Assembly: GCA_964019425.1 (NCBI GenBank)
Contig: OZ025820.1
Coordinates: forward strand, 1 to 64,000
DNA: 64,000 nucleotides
Direction of reading: 5' to 3'
From: Flectonema sp. DT1601
Taxonomy: Eukaryota; Euglenozoa; Diplonemea; Diplonemida; Diplonemidae
Below, one piece after another: positions 62,336-64,000 of the stretch. The notes below the pieces were generated by a model. That model had not been told where the DNA came from, did no database searches, and saw only the letters and a program-made list of their open reading frames with translations. Made by a program: the position numbers and the translations under genes. Numbering within the stretch: the stretch's first letter is position 1; each line of letters begins with the position of its first letter.

Positions 62336-63010
62336 TATACGTGAGAATGAAGAGATGTGAAGTGAGAGGGAAACGAGAGGAGAGCAGGAGAACTGACGGA
62401 AGCATAATAAAAAATAAAAAATAAATTTTTTTAAAAAAAAAGAAAACCGATATCGGAGGAAAGTACGAGCGATTCCTCCACATTTAATACATGTACTGGA
62501 AATGAGTGAGAGGGTTGCCTAAAATAGTAACCCATTGACTCACTTGTAAAGAATGAAAAAAAAAAAAAAAAAAAAAAACTAAAATATTTGCTACAGAGAA
62601 AAAGAGTGTAATGAAGAATACTAAATAACAGGAGAGGAAGAAAATCACATCCCGTGTGTACCTTACTTTGCAAGTCAGAAGACCAGAAGTATTTTATAAA
62701 TAAATAATTAGTTTTTTTTTTGTTTGTAATAATGTCGATAACAATGACAAAGGGAAACAAATGAAGAGAGAACATAATATGAATCCCATCATGTCCCCCT
62801 CTCCTCCCCACCCCTTTGAGTTTGTTATTACACGAGAGAAGATAACGTAAAAAAAAAAAAAGAAAAGTTTTTTTTAAAAAAAAGAAAAAATGTAATTTTA
62901 TTTATTTAAAATAAGGTTAATCCAAACACGACGTAATAATATAAAAGAAATATATAAACATAAAAAGAAATGTCAACGCTTCGATTTAATAATAATTATT
63001 GGATTCTCTA
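62051..63010. other. Intergenic with (AAT)n microsatellite
   Basis: (AAT)n at about 62,306-62,333, an A-run at 62,558-62,578 and further short homopolymers. No gene supported. Confidence 0.6.
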
Positions 63011-64000
63011 TCATCCTTTTAAAGAGTTGCATGCCAACTGAATATCGTAGTCAGACCTCAGTTTATGATCACTCAGGACAGCTCTGGCTTCACCAACTTC
63101 TTTAAACATCTTTTCATGATATGGTCTCGACTCAGAACTTTGACATCTGTCAGGATGATATCTCAAAGCAAGTTCTCTATAACGTTTCATAATTGTAGTC
63201 GGATCAGAAGACTTATTCAGACCTAAGACTGTGTAGTAATTAGAAGTAGAGGTGTGACTAGCAGTTGCTGGATAATTATTAACAAAATTCGTATTATTCA
63301 AAGGAGGCGTTGAATGACTAGTTCCCATGTTTGAATACCTTCGACTACTTCCAGCAGATGCTGGACGAGAACTTGAAGCAGAGCTGGGTCTCGAAGTAGG
63401 ATATGGATTACTTCCAGTTGCTGCTCGCAACATTTCTCTTTTTCTATGAACTTCTTTCAACTCATGGCTGTACGATGGGTTTAATTGAGAAGCAAGCTCA
63501 AGATCTCGAATCGCAGCTTCAATATTTCCCAAATCCTGTTGAGCATGACTCCTCCTTGCATAAGCCTTCACATTAGTACAATCCTCATTAATAGCTGCAG
63601 TGCAATCTCTGATTGCTTCAACAGCATTTCCCATCATAAGTAAAGCAGCAGCTCTATTGTTGTAAGTTATACTTTTTAATTTATGATTAGCTGCGTCAAT
63701 ATTCAAGCAAGCAGTGTAGCTTTGAAATGCCTCAACCCATTTCCCAGCTCTGTAAGCATTACTCGCTTCTTTGTTACTAAACTCAAACGCATTTACTGAC
63801 TGAAGTAGTTGAACAGCACTCTTATGACCAGGAGAGTGTTGTAAAGCTTCTTTTAGTCTTTGTCCTGCAGCTGACACATATAAGTGCCCGCTGTAAAATG
63901 ATGCCTTCGCGAGTAGAACTAATTGATCTGACAACAGTTGTGAATTAATACCGCAATCAGGTTTCTCAAACATCCTCTGTGTGACTGAAACAGAGTGTCC
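63011..64000 (-). CDS. TPR-DnaJ co-chaperone, DNAJC7-like (partial, N-terminus outside window)
   Basis: The frame is open to the window edge, so the Met at 63,973 is not necessarily the start. Three or more TPR units are visible (KEASNAYRAGKWVEAFQSYT, YNNRAAALLMMGNAVEAIRD, ARRSHAQQDLGNIEAAIRDL). A Ser/Pro-rich linker (RPSSASSSRPASAGSSRRYS) precedes a C-terminal J domain: YYTVLGLNKSSDPTTIMKRY with the HPD motif in LRYHPDRCQ. TPR repeats followed by a J domain is the DNAJC7 (TPR2) layout; such proteins bind Hsp90 and Hsp70 tails and pass clients between them. Cytosolic. The long serine linker is unusual for DNAJC7. Confidence 0.88.
   Translation of the reverse strand, partial: GHSVSVTQRMFEKPDCGINSQLLSDQLVLLAKASFYSGHLYVSAAGQRLKEALQHSPGHKSAVQLLQSVNAFEFSNKEASNAYRAGKWVEAFQSYTACLNIDAANHKLKSITYNNRAAALLMMGNAVEAIRDCTAAINEDCTNVKAYARRSHAQQDLGNIEAAIRDLELASQLNPSYSHELKEVHRKREMLRAATGSNPYPTSRPSSASSSRPASAGSSRRYSNMGTSHSTPPLNNTNFVNNYPATASHTSTSNYYTVLGLNKSSDPTTIMKRYRELALRYHPDRCQSSESRPYHEKMFKEVGEARAVLSDHKLRSDYDIQLACNSLKG

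Overview
The window is nuclear DNA of a euglenozoan protist, almost certainly a diplonemid. The decisive sign is a 640-bp tandem repeat whose minus strand carries a 119-nt 5S rRNA gene and a spliced-leader (SL) RNA gene. The SL gene has a 39-nt exon (starting AACCAACGATTC and ending TTTATTG) followed by a GT donor and a short RNA body ending at a T-run. SL and 5S genes sharing one repeat, with this exon length and sequence, fit what is known of Diplonema. A dynein regulatory complex EF-hand protein (DRC8-like) also fits a flagellate.

Layout. 1-25,239 is a SL/5S array invaded by mobile elements. Two nearly identical composite blocks (1-9,257 and 11,022-21,006, equivalent positions offset by 11,741) each hold (a) an Ingi/L1Tc-like LINE with ORF1 and ORF2 and (b) a pogo/CENP-B-type DNA transposon. 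Nine complete 5S genes and nine complete SL genes remain, plus one truncated copy of each. The array stops inside a 5S gene and joins an 8-bp minisatellite (TTTGCGGG, 22 perfect copies), which runs straight into the open reading frame of an unrecognised host gene.

25.4-64 kb is host sequence. Every gene I can support there is on the minus strand, as expected for a euglenozoan one-way polycistronic cluster whose mRNAs are capped by SL trans-splicing. In coordinate order they are: an unrecognised ORF fused to the minisatellite, the C-terminal exons of a VPS13-like protein, a 28S rRNA fragment, a DOMON/ferric-reductase protein, an epoxide-hydrolase-like protein, an unrecognised 778-codon ORF, an F-box-like protein, a DRC8-like EF-hand protein, a UFD4/TRIP12-like HECT ubiquitin ligase (three exons), an ankyrin-repeat protein, an unrecognised two-domain protein (two exons), a GDP-mannose-type nucleotide-sugar transporter (three exons), a PHO84-like phosphate transporter and a TPR-DnaJ co-chaperone cut by the window edge. 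Short cis-introns (71-137 bp) are GT-AG. One 913-bp intron is swollen by an inserted element.

Most interesting points. (1) In the LINE, ORF1 and ORF2 lie in the same frame, separated by a single TGA followed by CGG (a read-through context known from plant RNA viruses). ORF2 then opens with a 2A ribosome-skipping motif (GDVERNPGP) and has no in-frame ATG before its endonuclease domain. This suggests read-through plus 2A skipping as the way ORF2 is made. (2) Two separate loci (9,258-9,494 and 57,131-57,986) share a sequence that starts with the first 24-28 nt of the SL exon and then continues into the same non-SL sequence. This looks like a retroposon family headed by a hijacked SL promoter or exon; the second copy ends in a poly(A) tract. 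(3) The whole LINE-plus-transposon block has been duplicated inside the SL/5S array, and empty repeat units show both insertion sites exactly.
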